64,000 bases of DNA, taken from the NCBI RefSeq assembly GCF_002993325.1, contig NZ_PVNO01000022.1:62001-126000 (forward strand), in the 5' to 3' direction. A program made the translations under genes and the position numbers. This document shows positions 37,064 to 46,646 of the stretch, piece after piece. The number at the start of each line of letters is the position of its first letter. Positions within the stretch are counted from its first letter, which is position 1. The stretch comes from Alteromonas gracilis. GTDB lineage: Bacteria; Pseudomonadota; Gammaproteobacteria; Enterobacterales; Alteromonadaceae. A model generated the notes under the pieces. The model made no database searches, was not told the DNA's origin, and worked only from the letters and a program-made list of their open reading frames with translations.

Positions 37064-37506
37064 ATGTAATCGCACTACTCTAATAGAAATACCCTTTTGC
37101 ATGACCGCAGAAAACCTGCCTGTCAGCATGCAAAAACGCACTATTAACAGGTGTTAGACACCTTTTCGTTGTTGAATGATGGAACTTGCTGCAATTGTTA
37201 CGGTCAGCCTGTTATGAAGCCGTAACGCATAATTCCTTTTGCGGACGCTTAATTCGCCCTCTTTTTATAGACCACCAGCAGAAATTTACACTTATTATTG
37301 TTGTTGTGTAGCTGCAATCGCTACTGCTGTTTTGGTAGAGGCAGAAAAGACCCCTACTTAATTTCGGGATTTTAGCATTAACCCATACGTTTGTGCCACG
37401 CTATTTAAGTATAAAGGCAAATTTTTCTACAATTTAATGTAAACCTTTGGTCTCACTCATTTACATTTTGCGAAGCTTTCCTATGTAGCAGACTGTAATT
37501 AGACGT
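37064..37506. other. Gene-free stretch upstream of nqrA
   Basis: About 440 bases with no supportable gene. It must hold the nqr promoter; AT-rich segments near 37400-37440 could serve, but no convincing -35/-10 pair was picked. No hairpin or riboswitch-like structure was recognised. Confidence 0.5.
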
Positions 37507-37534
37507 AAAAAAGCCGTCAAATCAGACGGCTTTT
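37507..37534 (-). terminator. Rho-independent terminator after fabV
   Basis: AAAAGCCGTC (37509-37518) pairs with GACGGCTTTT (37525-37534), followed by a T run on the leftward transcript. Confidence 0.88.
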
Positions 37535-37574
37535 CATTTTTAAACGTTACGTTAATTAATAGTAAGTTAACGAA

Positions 37575-38753
37575 TTACCACTTAACTAATGGGTCAACTT
37601 CGCTATCGTAATCTACGTTTTCTATATCAAAACCGAACAACTTTAAGAACTCATGGTGATAACCTTTATAGTCACTTAAGTCATGAAAGTTCTCTTGTGT
37701 CACTTGATCCCACAGCGCTTTAATTTTCGCTTGAGTGGCGTCGTTCGTTTCTTTGCCATCCATACGATAGCGATTTGCTTCATCTAACGTTGGTGTATTG
37801 CCGAACAAACACTCTGTAAACAAGCCATAAATCTGTTCAATACAGCCTTCGTGAGTACCCTCTTCTTTCATCACCTTGTATATAAGTGAAATATAAAGTG
37901 GCATTACTGGAATGGCCGAGCTTGCTTGCGTAACCAATGCTTTTAACGAGCTCACATTTGCTTGCACAAGTAAGTCGCTGTTTTTGCCTATAATAGCAGC
38001 AGCGGCGCGATCAAGGTCTTCTTTCGCTTTTCCAATCGTTGCCTGACCATAGATAGGCCATGTTAACTCTTTACCAATATAGGTATACGCCGTTGTTTTA
38101 CAGCCTTCAGCAAGCACATCTGCATCGCGCAAAAAGTCCATCCAACGTTCCCAGTCTTCGCCACCCATTACTTTGATAGTGTTCAGAATTTCTTCGTCGT
38201 TAGCTGGCTCTAGTGCCACTTCGTGTACTTTGTCTTTATCGGTATCGTAGGTTTTTGTTGTGTATGCGTCACCTACTGGCTTAAGGGTAGACTTATACGT
38301 TACACCTGTTTCAGGGTCGGTTCTGCGCGGCGATGCAAGGCTATAGATAACCAAGTCAACCTTGCCCATTTCCGCTTTGATCTTTTCGATGGCTTCGTTT
38401 TTGATTTCATCCGAGAATGCATCGCCATTGATGGTGTCTGCATACAGGCCTTTCGCTTTCGCTTTTTCATGAAATGCAGCGGTATTATACCAACCTGCTG
38501 TACCTGTTTTTCGTTCCGTGGGGGCTTTCTCGAAACACACTCCGAGTGTTTTTGCGCCATAACCAAACGCTGAAGTGATGCGTGACGCCAAGCCATAGCC
38601 TGTAGAGCTTCCAATCACTAATACGTTTTTAGGACCTTCGCCTAAGTCACCTTTTGCTTCCACATAAGCAATTTGTTCTTCAACCGCTTTAGCACAGCCT
38701 ACCGGATGCGCGTTTGTACAAATGAAGCCTCTCACTTTAGGCTTGATAACCAT
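37575..38753 (-). CDS. fabV: Trans-2-enoyl-ACP/CoA reductase FabV
   Basis: This is a 392-residue NADH-dependent enoyl reductase that completes each cycle of fatty-acid elongation. It belongs to the short-chain dehydrogenase superfamily but is about half again as long as FabI. Markers are the start MVIKPKVRGFICTNAHPVGC, the dinucleotide loop GSSTGYGLASRI and the active-site Y-x8-K in PIYGQATIGKAK. FabV enzymes are typically triclosan-insensitive. Ribosome site AAGGA precedes the ATG. Confidence 0.95.
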   Translation of the reverse strand: MVIKPKVRGFICTNAHPVGCAKAVEEQIAYVEAKGDLGEGPKNVLVIGSSTGYGLASRITSAFGYGAKTLGVCFEKAPTERKTGTAGWYNTAAFHEKAKAKGLYADTINGDAFSDEIKNEAIEKIKAEMGKVDLVIYSLASPRRTDPETGVTYKSTLKPVGDAYTTKTYDTDKDKVHEVALEPANDEEILNTIKVMGGEDWERWMDFLRDADVLAEGCKTTAYTYIGKELTWPIYGQATIGKAKEDLDRAAAAIIGKNSDLLVQANVSSLKALVTQASSAIPVMPLYISLIYKVMKEEGTHEGCIEQIYGLFTECLFGNTPTLDEANRYRMDGKETNDATQAKIKALWDQVTQENFHDLSDYKGYHHEFLKLFGFDIENVDYDSEVDPLVKW

Positions 38754-39015
38754 AATAATTTTCCTTATTTGAGCGTGGGGCTATTGTAATGCCGAAGCCA
38801 CTGATAACAACTCGGAGCAGATAAGGAACCAGCATATCGCATACATGTAGTTAGACCAACAAAACTTGAGCACTCACCCATTCATATTTGAAGATTTGTT
38901 ATATTTTACAGGTTATTAAACAACGGCATCACGCCATTTTGATAGTCGAGAACTTATAGGTATTTGTGAGAAAACAAAAGAAGAGACTGAGGGAAGAAAA
39001 GTGAAGGCTGAATTC

Positions 39016-39043
39016 TACAGGAGCGCTATTGAGCACTCCTGTA
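39016..39043. terminator. Hairpin downstream of the FKBP gene
   Basis: TACAGGAG (39016-39023) pairs with CTCCTGTA (39036-39043), ten bases beyond the leftward stop codon. No T run follows on the leftward strand, so this is a weak terminator or an mRNA-end hairpin. Confidence 0.5.
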
Positions 39044-39052
39044 ATGGTGTTT

Positions 39053-39673
39053 TTAACCTAGAACGTCTAGTAGTTCTACATCAAATACCAATGTGCTGTA
39101 TGGGGCAATCGCTGCACCAGCACCTTGTTCACCATAAGCTAGGTCATGTGGTACGTATAAACGGTACTTAGCACCTGCTTTCATAAGTTGAAGGGCTTCG
39201 GTCCAACCTTTAATCACGCCACCAACAGGGAATTCAGCCGGCTGACCACGCTCGTAAGAGCTATCAAATGTTGTACCGTCAATAAGCGTACCGTGATAGT
39301 GAACACGAACAGTGCTAGATGCATCTGGTGTTTCACCGTCACCTTCCGCAATGACTTCATACTGAAGGCCAGACTCAGTTACCGTTACTTCGTCACGCTT
39401 CGCGTTTTCTTCAAGGTACTTTGTGCCTTCTTCAATAACTGCTTTGCTCGCTTCTTCTTTAGCCGCTTGCATACGCTTATGAATTTCACCGAACGCATCG
39501 CGCAGCGTATCGTTGTCAACTTGAGGGGCTTGACCCGCAAAAGCGTCTTTTAGGCCAGCAACAACTGCATCGACTGCCAAACCGTCAAAAGGATTTGATT
39601 GCAATTGTTGACCCATTTGAAAACCAATGCCGTAACTTGCTTGGGTTTCTACTGTATTGAATGTATCAGTCAC
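39053..39673 (-). CDS. fklB: FKBP-type peptidyl-prolyl isomerase (FklB-like)
   Basis: The N-terminal ~95 residues are the FKBP dimerisation domain (QASYGIGFQMGQQLQSNPFDG), and the C-terminal ~110 residues are the catalytic domain (VRVHYHGTLIDGTTFDSSYERGQPAEF, GWTEALQLMKAGAKYRLYVPHDLAYG). It has no signal peptide, so it is cytoplasmic like FklB rather than periplasmic FkpA. The start is GTG at 39673 with AGGAG five bases upstream; an ATG at 39709 lies in sequence without family similarity. It is divergent from ppc. The role is protein folding by proline isomerisation. Confidence 0.9.
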   Translation of the reverse strand: MTDTFNTVETQASYGIGFQMGQQLQSNPFDGLAVDAVVAGLKDAFAGQAPQVDNDTLRDAFGEIHKRMQAAKEEASKAVIEEGTKYLEENAKRDEVTVTESGLQYEVIAEGDGETPDASSTVRVHYHGTLIDGTTFDSSYERGQPAEFPVGGVIKGWTEALQLMKAGAKYRLYVPHDLAYGEQGAGAAIAPYSTLVFDVELLDVLG

Positions 39674-39905
39674 AAGAACTCCTGAAATTAAATTACAAAT
39701 GCAGTACAAATTTCAAACAAACCGCATAATGCGAAAATGTTTCTGCATTTTCCGGTGCAAGAGTGTATCACACCATAAAATATCTTGCTTTGAGCAATGT
39801 TAATTAGGGTGCAAAAGTATCAAAATGTTGTAAATTATAACCGAAAGTGGTTAGACAAGTCGCAAAGGACACAGTATGGTTAGCCCATATATTTAGGAGG
39901 ATAGC

Positions 39906-42527
39906 ATGCAAACACACTATGATGCTGAACTGAAAGATACCGTTCGATACCTTGGTAAAACCCTTGGTGAAACAATCAAAAATCAATTGGGTCAAGAGTG
40001 GCTTGACCGCATTGAAAAGATTCGTAAAGGCGGCCGAGCCTCTTATCAGGGAGACGCTGCATGCAGTGAAGAACTGAAAGAAACTTTCAAAACAATGTCT
40101 GACAGCGATTTGTTGACTGTTGGCCGTGCTTTCGCACAATTCTTGAATTTGGGCAATATTGCCGAGCAAGAATACAACGCAGCAATGAATGTCGATGCAT
40201 CGATTGATGCGCTGTTCAAACACCTAGATAAAGCTGAATTAACAGCTGACAAAGTACAAGATGCTGTAGCAAAGCTGAACATTGACCTTGTATTAACTGC
40301 GCACCCGACTGAAGTCACGCGCCGAACGCTTATTCACAAACACAAAGAACTCGCTGACTGCCTTCAAGCAGTGCATCAGGCGTCGCTAAGTGATGTTGAG
40401 CGTAAAAAAATCGAAACCCGCATTGCTGATCTTATTGCGCAAGCTTGGCACACTGAAGAAATTCGCTCAGTTCGCCCTACCCCTGTTGATGAAGCGCGTT
40501 GGGGCTTTTCCGTTATTGAAAACTCGTTATGGGAAGCCGTACCTGATTTCATGCGCGAGCTTGATGGCCGATTAAACGAAGACTACGACGTATCGCTACC
40601 GCTAGACGCATCACCAGTACAATTTAGTTCTTGGATGGGCGGTGATAGAGACGGCAATCCATTTGTTACGTCAAAGGTAACCGAGCAAGTATTGCTACTG
40701 GCAAGAAAGCGCGCAGCTAAGCTTTTCGCTATCGACCTTGATCGTTTGCAAGTTGAACTTTCAATGTACGATTGCAACGAAGAACTACGCGAAAAAGTGG
40801 GCGACGCCATCGAGCCATACCGCGCCCTACTTCGCCCATTAGTGAACAAGTTCATTGCTACCCGCGATGGCATCAGCGACTATCTAGCAGGCAAAAATCC
40901 AGATACGTCAAACTGGATAGAAAGCGACGACGAGCTTATCGAACCGCTCATGCTTTGCTATCAGTCTCTACTAGACTGCGGTATGCAGGTTGTAGCAAAT
41001 GGTCTACTTCTAGATACTATTCGCCGTGCACGTGTTTTCGGCATTCACCTTCTACGCCTAGACGTACGTCAGGACTCTGAGCGTCACGCCGACGTATTTA
41101 GCGAGTTAACTCGTTATCTTGGCCTTGGCGACTACGCACAGTGGAGCGAAGCCGACAAGCAAGCGTTCTTGTTGCGAGAACTGGGCTCAAAACGCCCACT
41201 CTTCCCTGCGCAATGGGATGCGTCTGATGACGTAAAAGAAGTACTCGATACTTGTAAAGTGATTGCGAAACACAGTAAGCACGGCTTTGGGATCTACATT
41301 ATCTCTATGGCAAGTGAGCCATCAGATGTATTAGCGGTTCAGTTACTACTTCAGGAAAGCGGTGTAGATTGGCCAATGCCAGTAGCGCCACTGTTCGAAA
41401 CGTTGGACGATTTGAACAACTCACCTGATGTCATGCGCAAACTTCTATCAATCGACTGGTATCGCGGTTACGTGAAAGGTCGTCAGTTTGTGATGATTGG
41501 TTATTCTGATTCAGCAAAAGACGCTGGTGCACTAGCAGCAGGCTGGGCACAGTACCAGTCGCAAGAAGCGCTTGTAGCCATTGCTGATGAATTTGACGTA
41601 AGCCTGACCCTATTCCACGGTCGTGGTGGTACGATTGGTCGTGGTGGCTTGCCTGCACATGCAGCTATCTACTCTCAGCCTCCTGGCTCATTAGACGGCG
41701 GCTTCCGAGTAACAGAGCAAGGTGAAACCATTCGCTATAAGTTCGGCATGCCAAAGCTAGCTAAACGCAGCCTAGGTATTTACGCCAGCGCTATTATTGA
41801 AGCCATGTTGTTCCCGCCTCCGGCGCCTAAAGAAGAATGGCGAGAGCTTATTACCGCAATGGCAGCCCAAGGTCGCGATAACTACCGCGCTACGGTAAGA
41901 CACGATGAAGAATTCGTACCTTACTTCCGCGTAGCAACGCCAGAGCAAGAGTTAGGTAAACTTCCGCTAGGTAGTCGCCCTGCGAAGCGCAAGCCACAAG
42001 GTGGTATTGAAAGCCTTCGCGCTATTCCATGGATTTTCGCATGGGCACAAACCCGTTTAGTACTTCCAAGCTGGTTAGGCGTGATGCGAGCTATTGATAG
42101 CGTGAAGACCCCTGAGAATGAGAAAGTGGTAAATGAGATGTTCAGCGAGTGGCCGTTCTATCGTTCGCGTCTTTCTATGCTAGACATGGTGTTCCACAAA
42201 GCCGACCCTCGTATCAGCGAAGCGTATGATGAACGCCTTGTACCTAAAGAGCTCAAGCACTTTGGTGAAGCGCTGCGTAGCGAGCTGAAAGAAAGCATCT
42301 CGTCACTATTGGCTATTACAGGCGACGACGACATTATGAAGAACGACCCGCAGGGTAAAGAGTCTATGGAAATTCGCGCTGCGTATCTTCAACCTCTTCA
42401 TTACCTGCAAATTGAGCTTCTTGACCGTATCCGTAAGGCCGGTGATGAGTCGCAAAATACCAGCTTAGAGCGTGCAATGATGGTTACCATTGCGGGTATT
42501 GCTATCGGTATGCGTAATACAGGTTAA
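39906..42527 (+). CDS. ppc: Phosphoenolpyruvate carboxylase
   Basis: This 873-residue enzyme converts phosphoenolpyruvate and bicarbonate to oxaloacetate, refilling the TCA cycle. Catalytic motifs are LTAHPTEVTRR (active-site histidine), GGDRDGNPFVT, GYSDSAKDAG, FHGRGGTIGRGG and the C-terminal GMRNTG, whose end is the aspartate/malate effector site. The ribosome site AGGAGG is five bases before the ATG. A strong terminator follows. Confidence 0.97.
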   Translation: MQTHYDAELKDTVRYLGKTLGETIKNQLGQEWLDRIEKIRKGGRASYQGDAACSEELKETFKTMSDSDLLTVGRAFAQFLNLGNIAEQEYNAAMNVDASIDALFKHLDKAELTADKVQDAVAKLNIDLVLTAHPTEVTRRTLIHKHKELADCLQAVHQASLSDVERKKIETRIADLIAQAWHTEEIRSVRPTPVDEARWGFSVIENSLWEAVPDFMRELDGRLNEDYDVSLPLDASPVQFSSWMGGDRDGNPFVTSKVTEQVLLLARKRAAKLFAIDLDRLQVELSMYDCNEELREKVGDAIEPYRALLRPLVNKFIATRDGISDYLAGKNPDTSNWIESDDELIEPLMLCYQSLLDCGMQVVANGLLLDTIRRARVFGIHLLRLDVRQDSERHADVFSELTRYLGLGDYAQWSEADKQAFLLRELGSKRPLFPAQWDASDDVKEVLDTCKVIAKHSKHGFGIYIISMASEPSDVLAVQLLLQESGVDWPMPVAPLFETLDDLNNSPDVMRKLLSIDWYRGYVKGRQFVMIGYSDSAKDAGALAAGWAQYQSQEALVAIADEFDVSLTLFHGRGGTIGRGGLPAHAAIYSQPPGSLDGGFRVTEQGETIRYKFGMPKLAKRSLGIYASAIIEAMLFPPPAPKEEWRELITAMAAQGRDNYRATVRHDEEFVPYFRVATPEQELGKLPLGSRPAKRKPQGGIESLRAIPWIFAWAQTRLVLPSWLGVMRAIDSVKTPENEKVVNEMFSEWPFYRSRLSMLDMVFHKADPRISEAYDERLVPKELKHFGEALRSELKESISSLLAITGDDDIMKNDPQGKESMEIRAAYLQPLHYLQIELLDRIRKAGDESQNTSLERAMMVTIAGIAIGMRNTG

Positions 42528-42551
42528 ATACGCTTATTCAGTAAACCATAG

Positions 42552-42584
42552 AAGCCCGCTTAGTTTAACGTAGCGGGCTTTTTT
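42552..42584 (+). terminator. Rho-independent terminator after ppc
   Basis: AAGCCCGCT (42552-42560) pairs with AGCGGGCTT (42572-42580), then TTTT. Confidence 0.9.
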
Positions 42585-42590
42585 ATTGCG

Positions 42591-43634
42591 CTACTGAAAA
42601 TGTACTGCTAACCATTTGTTGATTTCCCTTTCCACCTCATCGCGATAGAAAGTTAAGCTGTGATCGCCGTTGTCGTAAACTACAAGCTTATGCGAGTGAT
42701 TATTATCTTTTAGCTGCTGTGCCGCCTTAAGTGAATGTGAAATATCGACGCGCACATCAGCACTTCCGTGCACTAACAAAATAGGCACATTCGGATTTAG
42801 CTCATTAATCCATTTTACTGCAGAGCGCTCATCGAGGGCTTTCGTTTGATTCTGCTCCATATTTGGAACAAGTTCATTAAGCAGCGCCCGCATATCTGGA
42901 CGACGTTCCACAGTGGTATGTAAATCAGAGGGGCCAGCTACAATAACTGCGCTAGTAATGTCGCTTGTGTTCTTGCGAAGCGCCTGCCATGTCATCATGC
43001 CGCCACGACTAACGCCATATAGGGCTATCTTATTAGGGTCGGCATTAGGTAGCTGTTTGGCTATTTCAATCAGTCGTAAGACGTCGTTAACATCTGCGCC
43101 GCCAAACTCATCTTTCCCTTGGCTAAATTTAGCGCCGCGATAATTACTCGCCAAAACAATATAACCCTGTTCGGCGAGCGGCATTAAACGCTCAACAACG
43201 GCTATGCGCGTTACATTATGCTTATGGTTACCACCGCGATTAAAGATGATCACAGGTAACTTTTTGCCGCCAACATGCTTTGGTGACACCATAACACCTG
43301 AAATCTTCAAACCATCCGATTCATACTCAATCCATTGCGCACTTGTTGTCTTTATAAGCGCATTGAATTTTTTAGGATTTACCGCTTTTTGCCATCTATC
43401 CACATACGCTACGTTTTGATTATTGCTTTGTGCATGCGCAAGCCACGCCCCATAATTTTCGAAGGGCAATGCATTGCCTTTTAACGTAAGTGTTTTAGGT
43501 AATTGAGTAAAAATTTGGCCTGCTAATAGTGCTTCATCATTGGCTTTGTTAAGAGCCTCACCCGTCGCGTTGGCATTAAAACAAAATACAAAACACATAA
43601 TGTGAAGCAAAACGTTACGCATCATAGACGTCAT
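42591..43634 (-). CDS. Exported alpha/beta hydrolase (S9 prolyl-oligopeptidase-like)
   Basis: This 347-residue serine hydrolase has an N-terminal signal peptide (ending FCFNANA) when read from the ATG at 43634, which has AAGGA six bases upstream; the frame is open to 43883, but that extension lacks similarity and crosses the next promoter. Catalytic residues are the serine in YGVSRGGMM, the aspartate in HGSADVRVD and the histidine in NGDHSLTF. IIFNRGGNHKHN provides the oxyanion region. It probably acts on peptides or esters in the periplasm. It is convergent with ppc and divergent from the protein at 43765. Confidence 0.85.
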   Translation of the reverse strand: MTSMMRNVLLHIMCFVFCFNANATGEALNKANDEALLAGQIFTQLPKTLTLKGNALPFENYGAWLAHAQSNNQNVAYVDRWQKAVNPKKFNALIKTTSAQWIEYESDGLKISGVMVSPKHVGGKKLPVIIFNRGGNHKHNVTRIAVVERLMPLAEQGYIVLASNYRGAKFSQGKDEFGGADVNDVLRLIEIAKQLPNADPNKIALYGVSRGGMMTWQALRKNTSDITSAVIVAGPSDLHTTVERRPDMRALLNELVPNMEQNQTKALDERSAVKWINELNPNVPILLVHGSADVRVDISHSLKAAQQLKDNNHSHKLVVYDNGDHSLTFYRDEVEREINKWLAVHFQ

Positions 43635-43764
43635 AATACATCCTTGTTTAATTCGAATAGAACCGTTGAGAGTGACTAGTAAATAATGAAATACTTTGCG
43701 ACTCAACAGAATATGAATATGATTAGTAACAAAGTTTGTCACCCTATGCGTTAATGGACTAAAT

Positions 43765-44571
43765 ATGCGCACATCTCTATTGATACTCTTCATCACTCTG
43801 CTTTCACTCAGTGGCCGCTGTTTTCCCAGTAATATGGAGTTACCTACTGGATTGTGGGAAGGCATTAGTGAAGATGAACTCACATTCCGATTACTTCAAA
43901 TAAGTGAAAGTGGCGAACACAGCTTTTTTGAAATAGCCATTCCAGGTGGTTTAAAAAGAGTGCGTCGCACGCCATTCACCAATGAAGACATTGCTTGTAT
44001 AGAAAACAGGTGCACTATAAAAACTATTATTGAAGGCGATGTAACGCGCACGATTACTGTGTCTCCCTATTTAGATAGGGGCTTGAAGGCACTTGAATCG
44101 AGCTTCAAAGGTGAAGAGAGTTACACATCTCACACGTATCACCTGGTAAAACAAGACGCAGAATCTACGCCTCGAAAATTCCTCGAAAAACGTGGGAAGC
44201 TAATTGTTGATGCAGAGCAAAATACAACTGAACACCCTTTTGGCACTTGGATTGGTGTTATGCAGTATTTGGACAAGCCTGAATTAGCATTACTGCAGCT
44301 AAATGAAAGTGAGCAAGGAGCCTTACGCGTTTACAGAAAAGGCGCTAACCTTCTCAATGAAGTTCAATCAAATTTTTCTGCTAACAATGTAAGTATTGAT
44401 GGAAGAGTCATCGAAATTGAAGCCACTCACACAACTTTTGCATCAAAAATTATTCTTTTCGTGCTAACAGACAACATGATTTCTGGCTACACCTACGCAA
44501 TTCATAAGGGCTATCCAGCAGCCATGGGCGCAATAAAGCTGTACCGCATAGAGCCAGCCAAAGCACACTAA
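43765..44571 (+). CDS. Exported protein with two similar domains
   Basis: I do not recognise a named family. The 268-residue protein has a signal peptide (residues 1-22). Two halves look like an internal duplication: TGLWEGISEDELTFRLLQISESG (~residues 28-50) lines up with FGTWIGVMQYLDKPELALLQLNESE (~168-192), and each continues with beta-rich sequence ending in a tyrosine-rich strand (SHTYHLVKQD and GYTYAIHKG...AIKLYRIE). This suggests two small lipocalin-like or beta-barrel domains. It is divergent from the alpha/beta hydrolase gene, and the two may share a promoter region. Confidence 0.65.
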   Translation: MRTSLLILFITLLSLSGRCFPSNMELPTGLWEGISEDELTFRLLQISESGEHSFFEIAIPGGLKRVRRTPFTNEDIACIENRCTIKTIIEGDVTRTITVSPYLDRGLKALESSFKGEESYTSHTYHLVKQDAESTPRKFLEKRGKLIVDAEQNTTEHPFGTWIGVMQYLDKPELALLQLNESEQGALRVYRKGANLLNEVQSNFSANNVSIDGRVIEIEATHTTFASKIILFVLTDNMISGYTYAIHKGYPAAMGAIKLYRIEPAKAH

Positions 44572-44883
44572 TTTTCTTAGGTGGTAAACTAATGAATAGC
44601 TGCTAGGTGATGCTTTCAACAAGCACCGCTTTACGTAGCTCTCCTGTTCTGAATGTGCAGTGGCAAAGTCTATAAACACGCCGCAAAAAAAGGCTGGATA
44701 CGTAAGGTCGTAACAGACTTAATTTTCCCCAATTAATGAGTTTGTCAAAGGTTGTTGGGTGACGTATTGAGTGGGGGGAAGTTTGATAAGCAGGCTCTCC
44801 ACCGCAGGGATGCGGTGGCGAAGCCTACATGGACGTATTCACGGCGGGTCTGCGTTCAAAGTTCCGCCAATGATGTTATCCGA
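44572..44883. other. Gene-free stretch with a hairpin element
   Basis: About 310 bases without a supportable gene, between two convergent genes. CCACCGCA (44799-44806) and TGCGGTGG (44811-44818) form a perfect stem with a GGGA loop, extended by GGCT/AGCC on the outside (44793-44825). The sequence after it (GCCTACATGGACGTATTCAC) resembles an intergenic repeat I recall from marine gammaproteobacteria, so this may be a repeat copy. It could also terminate mdh. Confidence 0.5.
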
Positions 44884-45822
44884 TTAGCCGTTTACGAAGT
44901 CAACGCCTAGCTTGATGTCGCCGCGTAGGCCTTCAAGCATGTCGTTTTTCGCTTTTTCTTCAAATGCGCTTAGCTCGCCGTATGGCAAGATTTCTTCAAC
45001 ACCGTTTGCACCTAGGCGAACTGGGTGTGCGAAGAATGCTGCGTCGTCGCTGTCGTCAGTTTGTACGTAAGTGTACTCAACCACGTTCTCACCTTGCATT
45101 GCTGCAACTAGAGATAAACAGAAACGTGCTGCTGCTTGACCCATAGATAGGGTTGCAGAGCCACCGCCCGCTTTTGCCTCAACAACTTCAGTACCCGCAT
45201 TCTGGATACGAGTAGTTAGGCTAGACACTTCTTCGTCAGTAAACTCAACGCCTTCAACTTGTGAAAGTAGAGGAAGGATAGTTGTACCAGAGTGACCACC
45301 GATTACCGGTACGTGCACTGAAGATACGTCTACACCTTTAAGTTCAGCAACAAAAGTTTCAGCGCGGATAACGTCAAGCGTAGTTACACCGAAAAGCTTG
45401 TTCTTGTCGTAAACGCCTTTTGCTTTTAGCGTTTCAGCTGCAATAGCTACAGTAGTGTTAACTGGGTTAGTGATGATACCAACACACGCGTTCGGGCAGT
45501 TATCAGCTACACCTTCAATTAGGTTTTTAACAATGCCGGCGTTGATGTTGAACAGATCAGAGCGATCCATACCTGGCTTACGAGGCATACCTGCTGGAAT
45601 CAGAACTACGTCTGCTCCAGTTAATGCATCAGCTAGGTCATCTTTACCGTGACCGGTTACTTTTACCGCAGTGGGGATGTGGCTCAAATCAACGGCAACA
45701 CCAGGAACTACTGGCGCAACGTCGTAAAGCGCTAAATCTGAACCTGCTGGCAATTGTGTTTTCAACAACAAAGACAGCGCCTGACCAATACCACCGGCAG
45801 CACCTAACACGGCTACTTTCAT
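44884..45822 (-). CDS. mdh: Malate dehydrogenase
   Basis: This 312-residue NAD-dependent enzyme interconverts malate and oxaloacetate. The dinucleotide loop is [11 protein letters not shown], the substrate arginines lie in [12 protein letters not shown], and the catalytic histidine is in [13 protein letters not shown]. Its length and sequence match the E. coli-type enzyme. Ribosome site AGGAG precedes the ATG. It is divergent from argR, the usual enterobacterial and Alteromonadales arrangement, with ARG-box-like sites between them. Confidence 0.97.
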   Translation of the reverse strand: MKVAVLGAAGGIGQALSLLLKTQLPAGSDLALYDVAPVVPGVAVDLSHIPTAVKVTGHGKDDLADALTGADVVLIPAGMPRKPGMDRSDLFNINAGIVKNLIEGVADNCPNACVGIITNPVNTTVAIAAETLKAKGVYDKNKLFGVTTLDVIRAETFVAELKGVDVSSVHVPVIGGHSGTTILPLLSQVEGVEFTDEEVSSLTTRIQNAGTEVVEAKAGGGSATLSMGQAAARFCLSLVAAMQGENVVEYTYVQTDDSDDAAFFAHPVRLGANGVEEILPYGELSAFEEKAKNDMLEGLRGDIKLGVDFVNG

Positions 45823-45934
45823 ACCATTTCTCCTATGGGATTACTTCACGTATTTAAACGGAACGTCACACTAATGCAACGCGGGGGAAAACTCAATCAC
45901 CGGATCGTCTTATTAACGTTATTTATGGCGATTT

Positions 45935-45968
45935 TTATTCGATATTCATTATCATGAATGATTATGCA
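45935..45968. promoter_or_regulatory. Candidate pair of ARG boxes between mdh and argR
   Basis: TTATTCGATATTCA (45935-45948) and TGAATGATTATGCA (45955-45968) each match the ArgR half-palindrome pattern TGAAT-N4-ATTCA with few changes. Their centres are 20 bases apart, close to the usual two-box spacing. They lie 92 bases before argR and could mediate autoregulation. Confidence 0.6.
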
Positions 45969-46059
45969 AAGAAATTGCGCAAAGTCCACCTGTGCGGCAC
46001 AATATACGCATACTAAATATAATTCCTAACGATAACCCTCAGAAAAGAAAAGAGCGCTA

Positions 46060-46524
46060 ATGGCAAACGCAAAACAAGAGCAACTCATCAAGGCTTTTAA
46101 AGAGATTCTCAAAGCGGAAAGTTACGGTTCACAAGGCGAAATTGTGGATGCTTTGAAGTCGCAAAGCTTTGACAATATCAGCCAGTCAAAAATATCAAGA
46201 ATGTTGAGCAAGTTTGGTGCGGTAAGAACGCGTAACGCCCGTGGTGACATGGTTTATTGCCTTCCCCCTGAGTTGGGTATGCCAACGGCTAAAAGCCCGT
46301 TAAAACAGCTCGTATTAGACATTGTGCACAATAATGTGATGGTGATTATCAGAACGAGTCCAGGTGCTGCTCAGCTTATCGCGCGCTTGCTAGATTCTTT
46401 GAGCAAAAAAGACGGTGTATTAGGCACCATTGCCGGCGATGATACGATATTTATTGCCCCCGCAGATGTATCTAAAATAGAAGAGCTAAGACAGCGAGTT
46501 GAAGACCTGTTTGAGAACGTTTAA
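46060..46524 (+). CDS. argR: Arginine repressor ArgR
   Basis: This 154-residue protein has the N-terminal winged helix (residues ~1-75: [38 protein letters not shown]) and the C-terminal hexamerisation and arginine-binding domain ([35 protein letters not shown]). The GDDT segment contacts arginine. It represses arginine biosynthesis and often itself. It is divergent from mdh. Confidence 0.96.
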   Translation: MANAKQEQLIKAFKEILKAESYGSQGEIVDALKSQSFDNISQSKISRMLSKFGAVRTRNARGDMVYCLPPELGMPTAKSPLKQLVLDIVHNNVMVIIRTSPGAAQLIARLLDSLSKKDGVLGTIAGDDTIFIAPADVSKIEELRQRVEDLFENV

Positions 46525-46594
46525 AAAAGTGCATCTGTCTAAAAGTACCATTGACTAAAAAGCGCTTTAAATTAAATTATAGCTTCGCAAAACA

Positions 46595-46623
46595 AAGAAA
46601 CCGCCGTAATGAGGCGGTTTCTT
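46595..46623. terminator. Bidirectional terminator between argR and the DJ-1-like gene
   Basis: AAGAAACCGCC pairs with GGCGGTTTCTT around a 7-base loop. It lies between two convergent genes and fits both, though the T runs are short and interrupted. Confidence 0.8.
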
Positions 46624-46646
46624 CATTTATAGGATTAGCACGTTAA

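Noticed and set aside
43635-43883. Longer N-terminus of the alpha/beta hydrolase
   Set aside because: It would overlap the divergent gene at 43765 and displace the signal peptide; the ATG at 43634 has AAGGA upstream.
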